This document shows, one piece after another, positions 47,633-57,358 of a DNA stretch of 64,000 bases. Both the position numbers and the translations under genes were made by a program. The stretch covers positions 1 through 64,000 of the forward strand of contig CAVOVI010000001.1 in the NCBI GenBank assembly GCA_963699825.1. Reading direction: 5' to 3'. Numbering within the stretch: the stretch's first letter is position 1; the number at the start of each line of letters is the position of its first letter. The notes beneath the pieces are model-generated. The model did no database searches. It was not told the origin of the DNA and saw only the letters and a program-made list of their open reading frames with translations. Source of the DNA: SPDF01 sp963699825 (GTDB lineage: Bacteria; Gemmatimonadota; Gemmatimonadetes; Gemmatimonadales; GWC2-71-9).

Positions 47633-49033
47633 CTACGGGTGATAGATGAATGAGGGACGACCCAGGAGACGGCCCGCCGATTCGGCGGCCTCACGGGAAG
47701 GATACGGACCGACGACAACGCGGTACGCCTCCTCCTCGGTCCGGGGGGTAATCACGAGCGCAGGAAATCCCTCACCCCGAATCTCGGCCGCGAGGTCCTG
47801 CGCCCACGCCGGGTTCTGGGAGCGACTGACCTGCAAGTAGACGGTAGACGGCACCCCCGCCGGGGTGTCGGTGCTATCCGTCGCATCCTGGGTCGATTGC
47901 GCGACGTCGGGAGTGGGGGGCGGCGGTTCCGGCATGCCGCCCCGTGCGACCCACGGGATCGGGAGGTAGAGATCGGCGGCCCCGCCTTCGATGCGGCCGG
48001 TCACGGGAAACTCAGGGCGGGAGAGATCCCGGGCCACCAGGTCTTTCCCTTCACGGACCAGCAGGGTGGCGTCGCCGAGCACCGTCGGGAGGTCAGCGGC
48101 CCACGGGCTTACCACGGCGCCGGCGTACTCGTCGGTGGCCAGATTGACGACCCAGACGGTATCACCTGAGGCAGGGCGGGCGAGCAGCCAGCCGCCGTAC
48201 GGGGCGACGCGCAGGCCGGCGGCGGCACCGGGGATCCGGATATCGTCGATGCGCTCACCGGCGTACCGGTCGATGACCGCCACATCCTCCGCCTCGCGCC
48301 CGACGTAGATCCGGTGCCCCGACGCCGAAAAACGGACCGAGGTCGGCGTGCCGCTCACCCGCACGCGGCGGATCGGCGTGCTGCCCCGTGGCGCCCAGAG
48401 GAACACCCCGGTCGGGGCCGCAGCCGCCACGAGGTCTCCCCAGGGGGAGGCGGCGGTGTGGGTGGTGGGCAGATCGGCGGAGCCCCCGGGCTCCGAGCCC
48501 GTGACGAGGAACGCCCTGGCGGTGTCCCCCCCCTCGATGGCGATGAGGTGCCGGTCGCCGGTCCCGTAGAGGGCGGTCGGCCGTGCGGGCAGATGCGCGT
48601 CGGTGGTCTTCGCCAGACGGTTCCTGATCCGGACGACCGAGTCCTTGCGATCGACGACCCAGAGGGTCCCCTCGGGCCCGAGCGCGACCCCGCTGACGCC
48701 CGAGGTGAGGAGCCGGGGGCTTCCTGTCGTGAGGTCCAGCGCCTGGAGGCCCCCGGCCGAGTCCACGGCATAGGCGAGGGCCTGATCCTGGTCGAAGCCG
48801 ACCACCATCATGAGCGCCGGGGTTCGCCCCCGGGCGCGCCACCCGATGTCGGCCAGGTCGGCACCGGCATAGACCCGGGGATTGCCGCCGGAGTGTGGAA
48901 GGCGGAGGAGTGTGGTGGCGGGGACGGCCTGGGAGGCTGGGGGAAGCGCCCCGGCGTCAGAACCGGGAGAGCCTTGGCAAGCCATGAGGCCAACCGCGAG
49001 GGCGGTCAGGCCTTTCAGATGGGGGGACGGCAC
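47633..49033 (-). CDS. lipoprotein with beta-propeller and C-terminal SPOR domain
   Basis: The 466-residue protein has a lipobox near residue 19 (VGLMACQG). Residues about 60-360 show repeated beta-blade motifs (LTTGSPRLLTSGVSGVALG, SVRFSASGHRIYVGREAEDV), a WD40/NHL-like propeller. The last 75 residues are a SPOR domain (VYLQVSRSQNPAWAQDLAAE, VVVGPYPSREAAESAGRLLG) that binds denuded septal glycan. The combination suggests an outer-membrane lipoprotein at the division site. It leads the smc-aroF-lolA group, with a 20-nt gap to smc. Intact. Confidence 0.82.
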   Translation of the reverse strand: MPSPHLKGLTALAVGLMACQGSPGSDAGALPPASQAVPATTLLRLPHSGGNPRVYAGADLADIGWRARGRTPALMMVVGFDQDQALAYAVDSAGGLQALDLTTGSPRLLTSGVSGVALGPEGTLWVVDRKDSVVRIRNRLAKTTDAHLPARPTALYGTGDRHLIAIEGGDTARAFLVTGSEPGGSADLPTTHTAASPWGDLVAAAAPTGVFLWAPRGSTPIRRVRVSGTPTSVRFSASGHRIYVGREAEDVAVIDRYAGERIDDIRIPGAAAGLRVAPYGGWLLARPASGDTVWVVNLATDEYAGAVVSPWAADLPTVLGDATLLVREGKDLVARDLSRPEFPVTGRIEGGAADLYLPIPWVARGGMPEPPPPTPDVAQSTQDATDSTDTPAGVPSTVYLQVSRSQNPAWAQDLAAEIRGEGFPALVITPRTEEEAYRVVVGPYPSREAAESAGRLLGRPSFIYHP

Positions 49034-49099
49034 AGGCCAAAAATAGGCGCTTCGCGGGGCAGGGGCCAGACCGGATATCGGCGGCGATTCAGGCCAGAA

Positions 49100-52000
49100 T
49101 CAGAAGGGCGGGCCGAGGGTGATGGTCCAGTACGGCGGAATGCCCCGGCCCTGAGGGAAGGACCAGTCAAACCGGAGAATCATGTAGCCGAACAGGTTGA
49201 CGCGCGCCCCGACGCCGAGGGTCGTGACAGGCACCCTGGTCAGGGCCTGCTGCTCGATCGATTCGTTCGGATCCCTCGAAAACGCCACGCTGTTCCACTT
49301 GTTCCATGCAACGCCGTAGTCGACCCAGGCCACGCCATCGATGTACGGCAGTCCTTGTGGCCCCATGCCGAGGTAGGAATTCACCATCGGGAACCGAAGC
49401 TCGAGATTGCCGACGGCGATTTCGGTGCCGACCATCTGGTCCAACTCGTAGCAGCCAGTCAGCGGGGCCAGGTTCCCACTGGTGGTGGTGCACTCGTATC
49501 GGTAGTACGAGCCCGACGTGCGGCCACGGACCAGGTCGGTGCTGCCGAGGAAATAGCGCTGCCGATCCGCGTCCGGGCCCTTCTGCCCGGCGTAGAGCGC
49601 GCGCGCGGCAAGGACAACACCGCGCTTCACTGGGATGTACTTGCGGTAGTCGAGCAGCAGCTGCGTGACGTTCCACCCCCCGACCGTCTGCGACAGCTCG
49701 GCGCGGTACCGCGTGCCGAAGAGCGGGCCGATCCACCCCGTGAACGTCGCGTCGTAGACCAGCGCGATGGATGGGGTCGCGATCCGTTGTCCGTCGAAAT
49801 AGTACGTTTCCTTGTACGTGTCCCTGAGCTGGAGCGTTTCCTGGTTGTAGACCTCGTAGAAGCTCTGGATCCCATCGTCGATCTGTCCCAGGGCCAGTCC
49901 GAGCTCGAGGCGCTGGAAGCGATTGATGTTGTAGAACCCGCGCCCGAAGATCTGGCGGGTGGTGAGAAGCCGGGTGCGCGTCACGTAAGTATTCAGGCCG
50001 GGCGCGGGATCATTGACGTAAACGATCGGCTGGAGCACGTAATAGTTGGGATACTGCTGGAACCCGACCGCCCAGTTCAGCCGGCCGCTCAGATTGGCAT
50101 AGGCCGCGAGGAATTCGCCCTGGTTGATCGACCCGTTGATGTAGCCGGCAAAGATCAGCTGCTCGTCGCCGAGCATGTCGCCGAACTGAATGGCCCCGCC
50201 GCCGTAGATCCCGTTGCCGAAATTGTCGCGTGTGTAGCCGACCGACGGACGAGCGGCGCTCTCCGGTGTGAATTTCCGCTTGTACGGACCGACGGTGAAG
50301 CTCGTGGTATCCGGGAGGAAGAGCGAAGCCGAGTCGAGCAGCCCGATGACGGTGACCTCGCTCCGACGGCGTCCTGCCGTGTCGGTCGCCGCCGGGGCCA
50401 CGGCGGCGGCGCGGAAGCCCGACGGGGTTCGGTAGATGGATCCCCCTTCACGCGCCTGCGGCACTCCCGGGACCGCCGGTGGCGCCTCTGCCGAATCGGG
50501 TGCGGGCGGAGTGACCGCCACGGCGCCCGAGTCGGGTCGCGCCGCGACGCTGTCGCCCGGTTGCGGGGTCTGTGCCGAGTCCGTCCGCACCGCCACCGGT
50601 GCCGGGGTCGGCTCCGCCGGCCGCCACGGCTGCCCGCTTCAGGGAGCGCGGGTTCTGAATGGTGTAGACGTCGTTGTTCTGGTCCTCGAAATAGACGAAG
50701 GCCAGCCGGTCGGCCTCCCGCGCCCAGCTGAGGGCGGGGGAGAGGGGCGTGGTGGACTGGGCCCCGGTGAAGAGGTTGGTGAGCTGATAGATGTCCCCAC
50801 CGAGTTCGTAGAGGAAGATGTTGGCATTCCCCGTCCGATCGGAAATGAACGCGAAGGACTTTCCGTCGGGCGCCCACTGCGGATTGACGTTCCGGCCCAC
50901 CTCCATGTGGGGGAGGAGCTCTCGGCGGCCGAGATCGACGTCGAAGAGGGCGATCCGGAAATTGCCGTAGCTGAGGTCGTTGAAGTTGGTCCCGGGTCCT
51001 TCGTCTGTCACGTACGCGATGGTATGCCCGTCCGGAGACCAGGCGGGCATCAGCTGGGCGTACCGGTCGTTGGTCAACTGCCTGAGGCCGGTCCCGTCGG
51101 CGTTGACGACATAGAGATCCGAGAGGCCGCCCTCCATGCCGGTGAAGGCGAGCTGTTTCCCGTCCGGGCTGTACACCGGCGAGGTGACGCCGCTCAACTC
51201 GACGCGGATCCTGCGGATCGCCTTTCGGCGGATCGGGTCGAAGACGACGATGTCGTCGCCGCCCTGCGAGCGAGCGGCGAAGACCAGGTACTTGCCGTCC
51301 GGCGACCAGGAGGCGGTGGAGCTGATGTACCGGAACGTTTCGTAGTTCGAATCGAACACCGACTTCGCGAGCTTCTTGATGACCTCGCCGGTTTCCCCGT
51401 TGGCCAGGTAGAAATCGATGAAGAAGAAGTTGCGCTCACTGAGATAGGCGATGAGCGAACCGTCGGGCGAGAGCGCCGGCGCGATGTGGAGCGTCCCGCC
51501 GGACTTGGCCTTGGTCAGGAGCGGCTTGCCCACGGCCGAGGCCAGCTGCTTCGAGGCGACATCGGGGAGGTAGGTCTCCTGCACCCAGTCGCGCCACTGC
51601 ACCGACAGCTGGTTCAGCGAAATGCCGAGGACCCGCTGGAACGCCCCATCGACGCCGCCACCTCCAAGGGTAGCTGAGAGGATGGCCCCGACCGCTTCGT
51701 CGCCCCACCGCTCCCCGATGTAGGCCCAGATGGAATGGCCAAACCGATACGGGAAGATGTAGGGGTCGTAGGTCAGCTGCTGGATGGTCGGCAGCTTGCC
51801 CTGGAGCACGGCGTCCCGCAGCCACATCGCCGTCTCGGGGGTGATCTCACCGAGCGAGAGGTACTCCGCCATCCCCTCCGCGAACCAGAGCGGGGGGTTC
51901 ACCTGGATGATGGTGGCGATGCCCGCCCCAGCCTTGCCGCGCGACCAGGTGTCGTACTGGAATTGGTGCACCATTTCGTGCATCAGGACATGGTCGAAGT

Positions 52001-52382
52001 CCTTGTACGCGCCGGTGAACGGCATGATGGCGCGGTGTTTCATGAAGTCGGTGACGCCGCCGGTCGCCTCGCCGATGTCTCCACCGAGGGCGTTCGTCTG
52101 CTGGAACGCCGACGGCGACGCGTAGAGGATGATCGGCTTCCGCTCGATGAACCGATGGTTCAGCAGCGTGGACAGCCGGCCGTACGAACGCTCCGCCATG
52201 CGGGCGGCGTCGAACGACGCCTCACGCTCGACGGGGTAGAAGTACACGTCAAAATGTTCGGTGTGAATGATCTCGAAGTCGAACTTGTCGTACATGACGC
52301 GGTTTTGCCCGAAATACTGCGCCGACGCGACCGTGGGAACGATCGCGAGCAGGAGGAGCAGGAAGAGGGACCGCAGTGTCAT
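49100..52382 (-). CDS. gluzincin-like peptidase / PD40 propeller / outer-membrane barrel fusion (one frameshift)
   Basis: A protein of about 1,094 residues. After a signal peptide (1-21) comes a metallopeptidase domain: H135-E136-x-x-H139 in LMHEMVHQFQYDTW and the third ligand E169 with E173 in WFAEGMAEYLS, as in gluzincins/peptidase_MA. TolB/PD40 propeller repeats follow (HIAPALSPDGSLIAYLS, ASWSPDGKYLVFAA, PVYSPDGKQLAFTG, PAWSPDGHTIAYV). After a low-complexity Pro/Ala linker the C-terminus is rich in beta hairpins and ends in Phe (YWTITLGPPF), typical of an outer-membrane barrel. A frame break near 50,600 falls in the linker. All catalytic residues are present. Confidence 0.78.
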
Positions 52383-52398
52383 GGCGTTCCGGTAGCTG

Positions 52399-52755
52399 TC
52401 AGGGGCGCGGGGTGAGCGCCGGGGCGTCATCCCAGAGGCGCTCGAGCTGATAGAATGCACGCGCGTCCGGGTGAAAGAGGTGTACGACAAAGTCCACGAA
52501 GTCGAGCAGGACCCACCGTCCCGACGGAAGCCCCTCGACATGATGCGGCTTGTGCCCTGCCCGTGCCAGGGCGTCGAGCACGGCGTGGGCGATGCCCCGC
52601 ACATGTGCGTCGGAGGTCCCGGAGCCGACGAGGAAGTAATCGGCGGCATCGTGCAGCCCGCGCAAGTCGAGCACGGTCAGCTCGCGTGCCTTGAGATCGT
52701 CGGCGGCCTGGACGGCGGTTTGCAGCGCGGCTGGCAGGGCGGAGGAGCGCGTCAA
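52399..52755 (-). CDS. rsfS: ribosomal silencing factor RsfS
   Basis: The 118-residue protein has the RsfS core: LKARELTVLDLRGLHDAADYF, SGTSDAHVRGIAHAV, GRWVLLDFVDFVVHLFHPDAR and YQLERLWDDA. It binds L14 and keeps subunits apart in starvation. A TTG at 52755 overlapping the previous gene's TGA is the best start, as no ATG or GTG precedes the conserved region in frame. It lies 16 nt before the peptidase/propeller gene. Confidence 0.88.
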   Translation of the reverse strand: MTRSSALPAALQTAVQAADDLKARELTVLDLRGLHDAADYFLVGSGTSDAHVRGIAHAVLDALARAGHKPHHVEGLPSGRWVLLDFVDFVVHLFHPDARAFYQLERLWDDAPALTPRP

Positions 52756-54593
52756 CCAGGGCTCCGCGGGTTGGGCGGTGCCGGGGGTGTGCCGTCCTCG
52801 ACCTGGTAGAACACCGCCCATGCACCCTCCCCGACGTGCGTCCCGAGTACCCCGGTCGCGAGCGAAACGAAGCAGTCCTTCGGCCGGTAGGCCGCCACCA
52901 GCGCGTCCCGGACCCGGTTCGCGATGTCCGCCGCCTCCGCGTGGACGACCCCGAACCGCAGTTGCTTCGGCCGCGGCTGCAGCCGCGCCTCCAGCAGGGA
53001 CAGGACCCGGCCGATCAACTGCTCCCGACCCCTGGCCCGGTCGAGCGGGACGACCCGACCCGCCTGATCGAGCGAGAGAATCGGCTTGACGTCGAGCAGG
53101 CCACCGATCCAGGCCTTGCCGCGGCTCACTCGGCCGCTGCGCAGGAGGTTGTCGAACTTGTCCACCGTCAGAAAGAGGCCCGATTGATCGCGGACCCGCT
53201 CGATTTCCGTCGCGATCGCCGCCGCGGGCCATCCCAGTTCGGCCAGCTCCGCCGCCCGAAGCGCCAGCATGCCGGTCCCCAGAGACGCCGACTTGCTGTC
53301 CACCAGCCGGACGTTCGTCAGTCCGCCGGCCTTGATGGCGGAGGCCCCCGACTGGAAGGTGCCGGAGAGCCCCGAGGAGACCAGGATCGAGATCACGTGC
53401 TCGGCTTCGTGGCGCGCCTCCCGAAAGACCCGGACGAAGTCGGCCACCGTCGGCTGCGAGGTGGAGGGGAGCACGTCCGAGGACCGCATCCGCCGGTAGA
53501 ACTCCTCCGGCTTCAACTCGACCCGGTCGAGCAGGACCTCGTCGCCGAAGATGACCTGGAGCGGCACGAGCGAAATGCTGTGGCGGTCGAGCACCGAATC
53601 GGGAAGGTCGGCGGCGCTGTCCGTGACGATTCCGACCTGCTTCTGGACCCCGTGCTGCAACCCCTTGTGCTGCGCCCGCATGTCCTCGGCCTTCGTCTTC
53701 TCGAGGTTGCCCCATCGGGACACATAGGTAAAGACGGCGTCGGGGGTGTTGGTATGCACATGTGCGTGCAGAATGTCGCCCATCACGGCCACCACGAGCG
53801 ATCCGCCGAACGCCCGGAGGGCGGCGCGAACCTCGTTGGCCGGGGGCAATTGCTCGCCGCGCACCACCACTTCGGTACAGAACTGGAAGTCCTGGTCGGC
53901 CGCGATCTCCATCTCGGCGGCAGGGACGGCGTATTCCCCCGTATACCCTGGATCGACTGCCAGGATCGGGTCGCCGTCGATGAATCGAACCACCCCCTCG
54001 ATCATCCGCATGAACCCCATCCCCCCCGCATCCACGACCCCGGCTTCCTTGAGGACGGCCATCAACTCGGGGGTGCGCGCGAGCGCCTCCTCACCCTCGA
54101 GGTGCATCTGCCTCATGAACTCGGCGATGTCGGGGGAGCGGGCCGCGCATCGCTCGGCGGCGGCGGCGGCTTCGCGGGCGACGGTCAGGATGGTGCCTTC
54201 GCGGGGGTCGTCCAGGGCGCCGTAGAGTCGGTGCGCCCCGGTGCTCAGGGCTGCGGCAAGCTCGGCCGGCGTGGCCGACTCCTTGTCGCCGATCGATTCG
54301 GCCACACCCATCAGGAAGTGGGCGAGCATCATCCCGGAGTTGCCTCGGGCACCCAGCACGGCGGCACGCGCCATGGTGTTGGCGGTGACCGGAAGCGGCG
54401 CGTCGCCGAGCGCCCGGAGGGCGTCGGCGACGGCACGAAGAGTCAGGCTGAAGTTGGTACCGGTGTCACCATCGGGCACCGGGAAGACGTTGATCCGGTT
54501 GATCTCCTCCCGGCCCGCCGCGACCCAGTCCGACGCCGCAAAGAGCGATCGGGCGAGCCGTGGCCCGTCCATGTAGGCAATCCCGACGCCCAT
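52752..54593 (-). CDS. DAK2-DegV fusion: FakA- and FakB-like fatty acid kinase in one chain
   Basis: The 613-residue protein joins two functions. Residues 8-200 are a DAK2 kinase domain with NVFPVPDGDTGTNF (D41, D43 bind Mg-ATP) and GARGNSGMML. About 225-310 is the FakA C-terminal region (DFQFCTEVVV, ILHAHVHTNTP). From about 320 a complete DegV/FakB domain follows: VGIVTDSAADLP, fatty-acid carboxylate site TSQPT at 378-382, SSGLSGT, NLLRSGRVSRGKAW and GTHVGEGAWAV. In Firmicutes FakA phosphorylates fatty acids held by separate FakB proteins. ATG 54593 is chosen over an upstream start. Frame intact. Confidence 0.88.
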   Translation of the reverse strand: MGVGIAYMDGPRLARSLFAASDWVAAGREEINRINVFPVPDGDTGTNFSLTLRAVADALRALGDAPLPVTANTMARAAVLGARGNSGMMLAHFLMGVAESIGDKESATPAELAAALSTGAHRLYGALDDPREGTILTVAREAAAAAERCAARSPDIAEFMRQMHLEGEEALARTPELMAVLKEAGVVDAGGMGFMRMIEGVVRFIDGDPILAVDPGYTGEYAVPAAEMEIAADQDFQFCTEVVVRGEQLPPANEVRAALRAFGGSLVVAVMGDILHAHVHTNTPDAVFTYVSRWGNLEKTKAEDMRAQHKGLQHGVQKQVGIVTDSAADLPDSVLDRHSISLVPLQVIFGDEVLLDRVELKPEEFYRRMRSSDVLPSTSQPTVADFVRVFREARHEAEHVISILVSSGLSGTFQSGASAIKAGGLTNVRLVDSKSASLGTGMLALRAAELAELGWPAAAIATEIERVRDQSGLFLTVDKFDNLLRSGRVSRGKAWIGGLLDVKPILSLDQAGRVVPLDRARGREQLIGRVLSLLEARLQPRPKQLRFGVVHAEAADIANRVRDALVAAYRPKDCFVSLATGVLGTHVGEGAWAVFYQVEDGTPPAPPNPRSPG

Positions 54594-54606
54594 TGGCGGG
54601 CGGCTC

Positions 54607-55053
54607 CTACTCGGCAGCAACCGTCACGCGAACGTCGGCGTGCACCTCGGGATGGAGGCGGACGGCGACGGTGTGCTCTCCCACCGTCTTGATGGGGTGG
54701 GCGAGCTCGATCTTCCGCTTGTCGACGGTCTGACCCTGGGAGGCGAGGCTGTCGGCGATGTCCTGGGAGGTGATGGAGCCGAACAGCTTCCCCTCTTCCC
54801 CCGCCTTGCGGGTGAAGGTCACCGTGATGGCCGAGAGCGTGGCGGCCGCAGCGACCGCGGCGTCCTTCTCGGCGGCGAGACGGACGTTCCGCGCCTTGGT
54901 TTCGGCCACGATCCGCTTCTTGTTCCCCTCGGTGGCCTCGTAGGCGAGGCCCTTCGGCAGCAGGAAGTTGCGGGCGTAGCCCGGCTTCACCCGAACGAGC
55001 TCCCCAGCCTTGCCAAGCGTCTTGATGTCATCGCGCAGGATTACTTCGATCAT
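54607..55053 (-). CDS. rplI: 50S ribosomal protein L9
   Basis: The 148-residue L9 has the N-terminal rRNA-binding domain (MIEVILRDDIKTLGKAGELV, VKPGYARNFLLPKGLA), the long connecting helix and the C-terminal domain (GKLFGSITSQDIADSL). The order S6-S18-(DUF2232)-L9 is conserved. It overlaps DUF2232 by four bases and is 13 nt before the DAK2-DegV gene. Confidence 0.95.
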   Translation of the reverse strand: MIEVILRDDIKTLGKAGELVRVKPGYARNFLLPKGLAYEATEGNKKRIVAETKARNVRLAAEKDAAVAAAATLSAITVTFTRKAGEEGKLFGSITSQDIADSLASQGQTVDKRKIELAHPIKTVGEHTVAVRLHPEVHADVRVTVAAE

Positions 55054-56009
55054 CGGTCCAACCCTCCAGAAGGCGGCGGCGCCATGCGCCGCCGGAAGTC
55101 GAGCCAGATATCAGCCAGGCCGAGGAGGGCGAGCCCCCCGACGGCAAACGGCAAGAGAAAGAACGCACCAACAATCAGCATCATCACGAACAGCCGCGGT
55201 GCCAATCGGAGCGCGGTCGCCAGGACCGCCGAACCGCGGAGGGCGTACAGGCCAACTCCGAAGGTGACCATGCTCGCCGCAGGCCCCGCGAGCGGCGTCG
55301 CGCCGGCGAAGAGCAGCCCCATCAGCCCCGCAATCAGCAGCCAGACCAGGTGGTCGCTGAACCGGAAGTCGTTGAACCCTCCCGGGAGCGGCGCGACGGC
55401 CCGACCTGCGATTCTCGGGGCGACCAGCGCCGCGAGGCAGAGCCCGGCAAAGAGCACCAGCGCGAGCACGCCAGGGAAGAACGGCGCCATCGGGCGGAGC
55501 CCCTCACCGAGCGAACGCAGGGCATCGGTGGTGGCGGGATCCGGCGATGCGCCCCCGCGCGTCAGGATATCGAAGGCTACGCGCTGGGCCATCATCCCCT
55601 GCTGCACGACGGCCCGCTCCACGTCCGCCCAACTGAGGCTCACAAACCGCGCGAGGCCGGTGACGCCGAGCACCACCGCGGCTGTGCCCCGAAGCGCCCG
55701 GGTCGAGACCGAGCCGGAGGAGAAGAGCAGGAACAGCACGCCGATCCCCATCGACAATACCGCCGCCGCCCGAATCAACTGCTCCAGCAGCCCGCCCGCT
55801 TGCGTGGCCCAGAGCGCCAGCCAGAGTGTCAGGGCGGCCAGCCAGAGCCACGCCCGGCGGCCCTGGGGCCGGCTCGCCGCGACGAGCACCGCGAGCGGCC
55901 CAAACAAAAATGCGGTCATGACCGGCCAGGTGAAGAGTACGTAGGCCGCGACCGCCAGGCGGGCCCTGAAGGACAGCACCTGTCCTTCAGGGGGCCGCCC
56001 CACTGGCAC
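55050..56009 (-). CDS. DUF2232 multi-pass membrane protein
   Basis: The 319-residue protein has about eight hydrophobic helices and ends in a basic tail (LDFRRRMAPPPSGG). DUF2232 proteins are found between rpsR and rplI in several phyla, and this one is in exactly that place. Function is unknown; a transporter or lipid role is speculation. It begins 2 nt after rpsR and overlaps rplI by four bases. Intact. Confidence 0.78.
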   Translation of the reverse strand: MPVGRPPEGQVLSFRARLAVAAYVLFTWPVMTAFLFGPLAVLVAASRPQGRRAWLWLAALTLWLALWATQAGGLLEQLIRAAAVLSMGIGVLFLLFSSGSVSTRALRGTAAVVLGVTGLARFVSLSWADVERAVVQQGMMAQRVAFDILTRGGASPDPATTDALRSLGEGLRPMAPFFPGVLALVLFAGLCLAALVAPRIAGRAVAPLPGGFNDFRFSDHLVWLLIAGLMGLLFAGATPLAGPAASMVTFGVGLYALRGSAVLATALRLAPRLFVMMLIVGAFFLLPFAVGGLALLGLADIWLDFRRRMAPPPSGGLDR

Positions 56010-56011
56010 CG

Positions 56012-56233
56012 TCAGCCGCCGTGGCCCTTCAGATACGGCAACAGGGCGAGCACGCGCGCCCGCTTGATGGCCGTGCTGAGTTGGCGCTGATGCCTCGCGC
56101 AGGTCCCGGAAAGCCGGCTCGGCAGGATCTTGCCGCGCTCGGAGAGGAACCGGGAGAGCGTCCGCTCGTCCTTGTAATCGACGACGCGCACGCCGGACTC
56201 ACAAATGGAGCAGCTCTTCTGTGGGCGCCTCAT
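56012..56233 (-). CDS. rpsR: 30S ribosomal protein S18
   Basis: The 73-residue S18 carries CSICESG and CARHQRQLSTAIKRARV, the usual core, with extra cysteines of the zinc-binding form (CxxC near the N-terminus). It binds S6 in the small subunit. The ATG overlaps the rpsF stop by four bases. Confidence 0.94.
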   Translation of the reverse strand: MRRPQKSCSICESGVRVVDYKDERTLSRFLSERGKILPSRLSGTCARHQRQLSTAIKRARVLALLPYLKGHGG

Positions 56234-56571
56234 TCGTCGTCCTCCCCATCGCCCTTGTCGGCGCTCGGGGGGACCGGCTGAGGACCTTCGTTGACCACGA
56301 CCATGAGCCGGAGCACGCCTTCATCGAGCTTGACGGCACGCTCGAACTCCGGCAGGGCAGACGGGGCGGTGGCCAGCTTTGAGATGACGTAGTAGCCGGT
56401 CTCGTGACCGTTGATCGGGTAGGCCAAGGTCCGCTTGCCCCAGTGGGACAACTCGGGTGCCTCGGTGTCGGGCTGGGCCAGGAGCGCGTGGAAGCGCTCG
56501 AGACGCTCGTTGATTGCGGGCTCTTCGAGGGCGGAATCGAAGATATAGACCGCTTCGTACTTGCGGGTCAT
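56230..56571 (-). CDS. rpsF: 30S ribosomal protein S6
   Basis: The 113-residue S6 starts MTRKYEAVYIFDSALEE and has HWGKRTLAYPINGHETGYYV and LDEGVLRLMVV; the C-terminus is acidic (GDGEDDE). ATG 56571 fits the family N-terminus; upstream extensions are not conserved. It heads the operon that runs to the peptidase/propeller gene, and S6-S18 may bind its own leader as in other bacteria. Confidence 0.94.
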   Translation of the reverse strand: MTRKYEAVYIFDSALEEPAINERLERFHALLAQPDTEAPELSHWGKRTLAYPINGHETGYYVISKLATAPSALPEFERAVKLDEGVLRLMVVVNEGPQPVPPSADKGDGEDDE

Positions 56572-56692
56572 GACACCTTCCTTTGGACTGTTGCCCCAGC
56601 CCTGGTGTGGAGCTGAGGAGGAGTATTGTGAGCGGGGAAGTATAGTCGTGAAGCGGACTTGAGTCAAAGGGGCTCCCCCTTATCTTCCCTCG

Positions 56693-57352
56693 ATGATCCT
56701 CCACTCAATTCAGGTCGGCGTCCCTCGCTCCTACGGTTCGGAAAGCGCCGAGGACACTCTCGACCGGCCGTGGACCAGCGCCATCGCCAAGCAACCAGTG
56801 TCGGGGGCTGTCTGGGTGGGGCGGCTGGGGGTGGCGGGAGACATGCAGGCCGACCGGAAGGTGCATGGAGGCCCCGACAAGGCGGTCCTCGCCTACGGCA
56901 ACGGGCACTACGAATCGTGGCGCGAGGTGCTGGCGCGGGCCGACGTCGGTCCGGGGTGGTTTGGGGAGAACCTGACCATCGATGGGGTGGAGGAGCGGAC
57001 CGTCTGCGTCGGTGACCGGTTCGCGATCGGGCAGGCCCGGTTCGAGGTCTCTCAGCCGCGGCAACCCTGTGCCACTCTCAACCGCCGCTTTCACCGGAAG
57101 GACATGGTCAAGCTCGTCCAGGCGAACCTGCGCACGGGGTGGTATTTCCGCGTGCTGACGGAGGGATGGATCGAGTCGGGGATGCCGGTGACGCTGGTGG
57201 ACCGCCCGTGCCCGCATTGGACCGTGTTCGTGGCGTCCGAGTTGATGGAGGAGCGGTCCCGGCGCCGGGAGGAGAGTGTCCGGCTGGCGGCCTGCCCGGC
57301 CTTGAGCGAGAGCTGGCGCGGCACCCTCACGGGCACCGCGCCCACCCGCTGA
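56693..57352 (+). CDS. MOSC-domain protein, YiiM-like
   Basis: The 219-residue protein has the MOSC pattern GDMQADRKVHGGPDKAVLAYG, GWFGENLTIDG and the conserved Cys in QPRQPCATLNRRF, then a YiiM C-terminal helix region. YiiM proteins reduce N-hydroxylated compounds with a molybdenum cofactor. ATG 56693 is used. It stands alone, divergent from rpsF and convergent with the Bax-inhibitor-like gene. Intact. Confidence 0.88.
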   Translation: MILHSIQVGVPRSYGSESAEDTLDRPWTSAIAKQPVSGAVWVGRLGVAGDMQADRKVHGGPDKAVLAYGNGHYESWREVLARADVGPGWFGENLTIDGVEERTVCVGDRFAIGQARFEVSQPRQPCATLNRRFHRKDMVKLVQANLRTGWYFRVLTEGWIESGMPVTLVDRPCPHWTVFVASELMEERSRRREESVRLAACPALSESWRGTLTGTAPTR

Positions 57353-57358
57353 GCCAGG

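Noticed and set aside
48314..50731. 805-codon plus-strand open frame
   Set aside because: It is the antisense shadow of the SPOR lipoprotein and peptidase-propeller genes in high-GC DNA and contains no motif.
52836..54692. 618-codon plus-strand open frame
   Set aside because: Antisense of the DAK2-DegV gene, with Arg/Gly/Pro-rich shadow composition and no domain.
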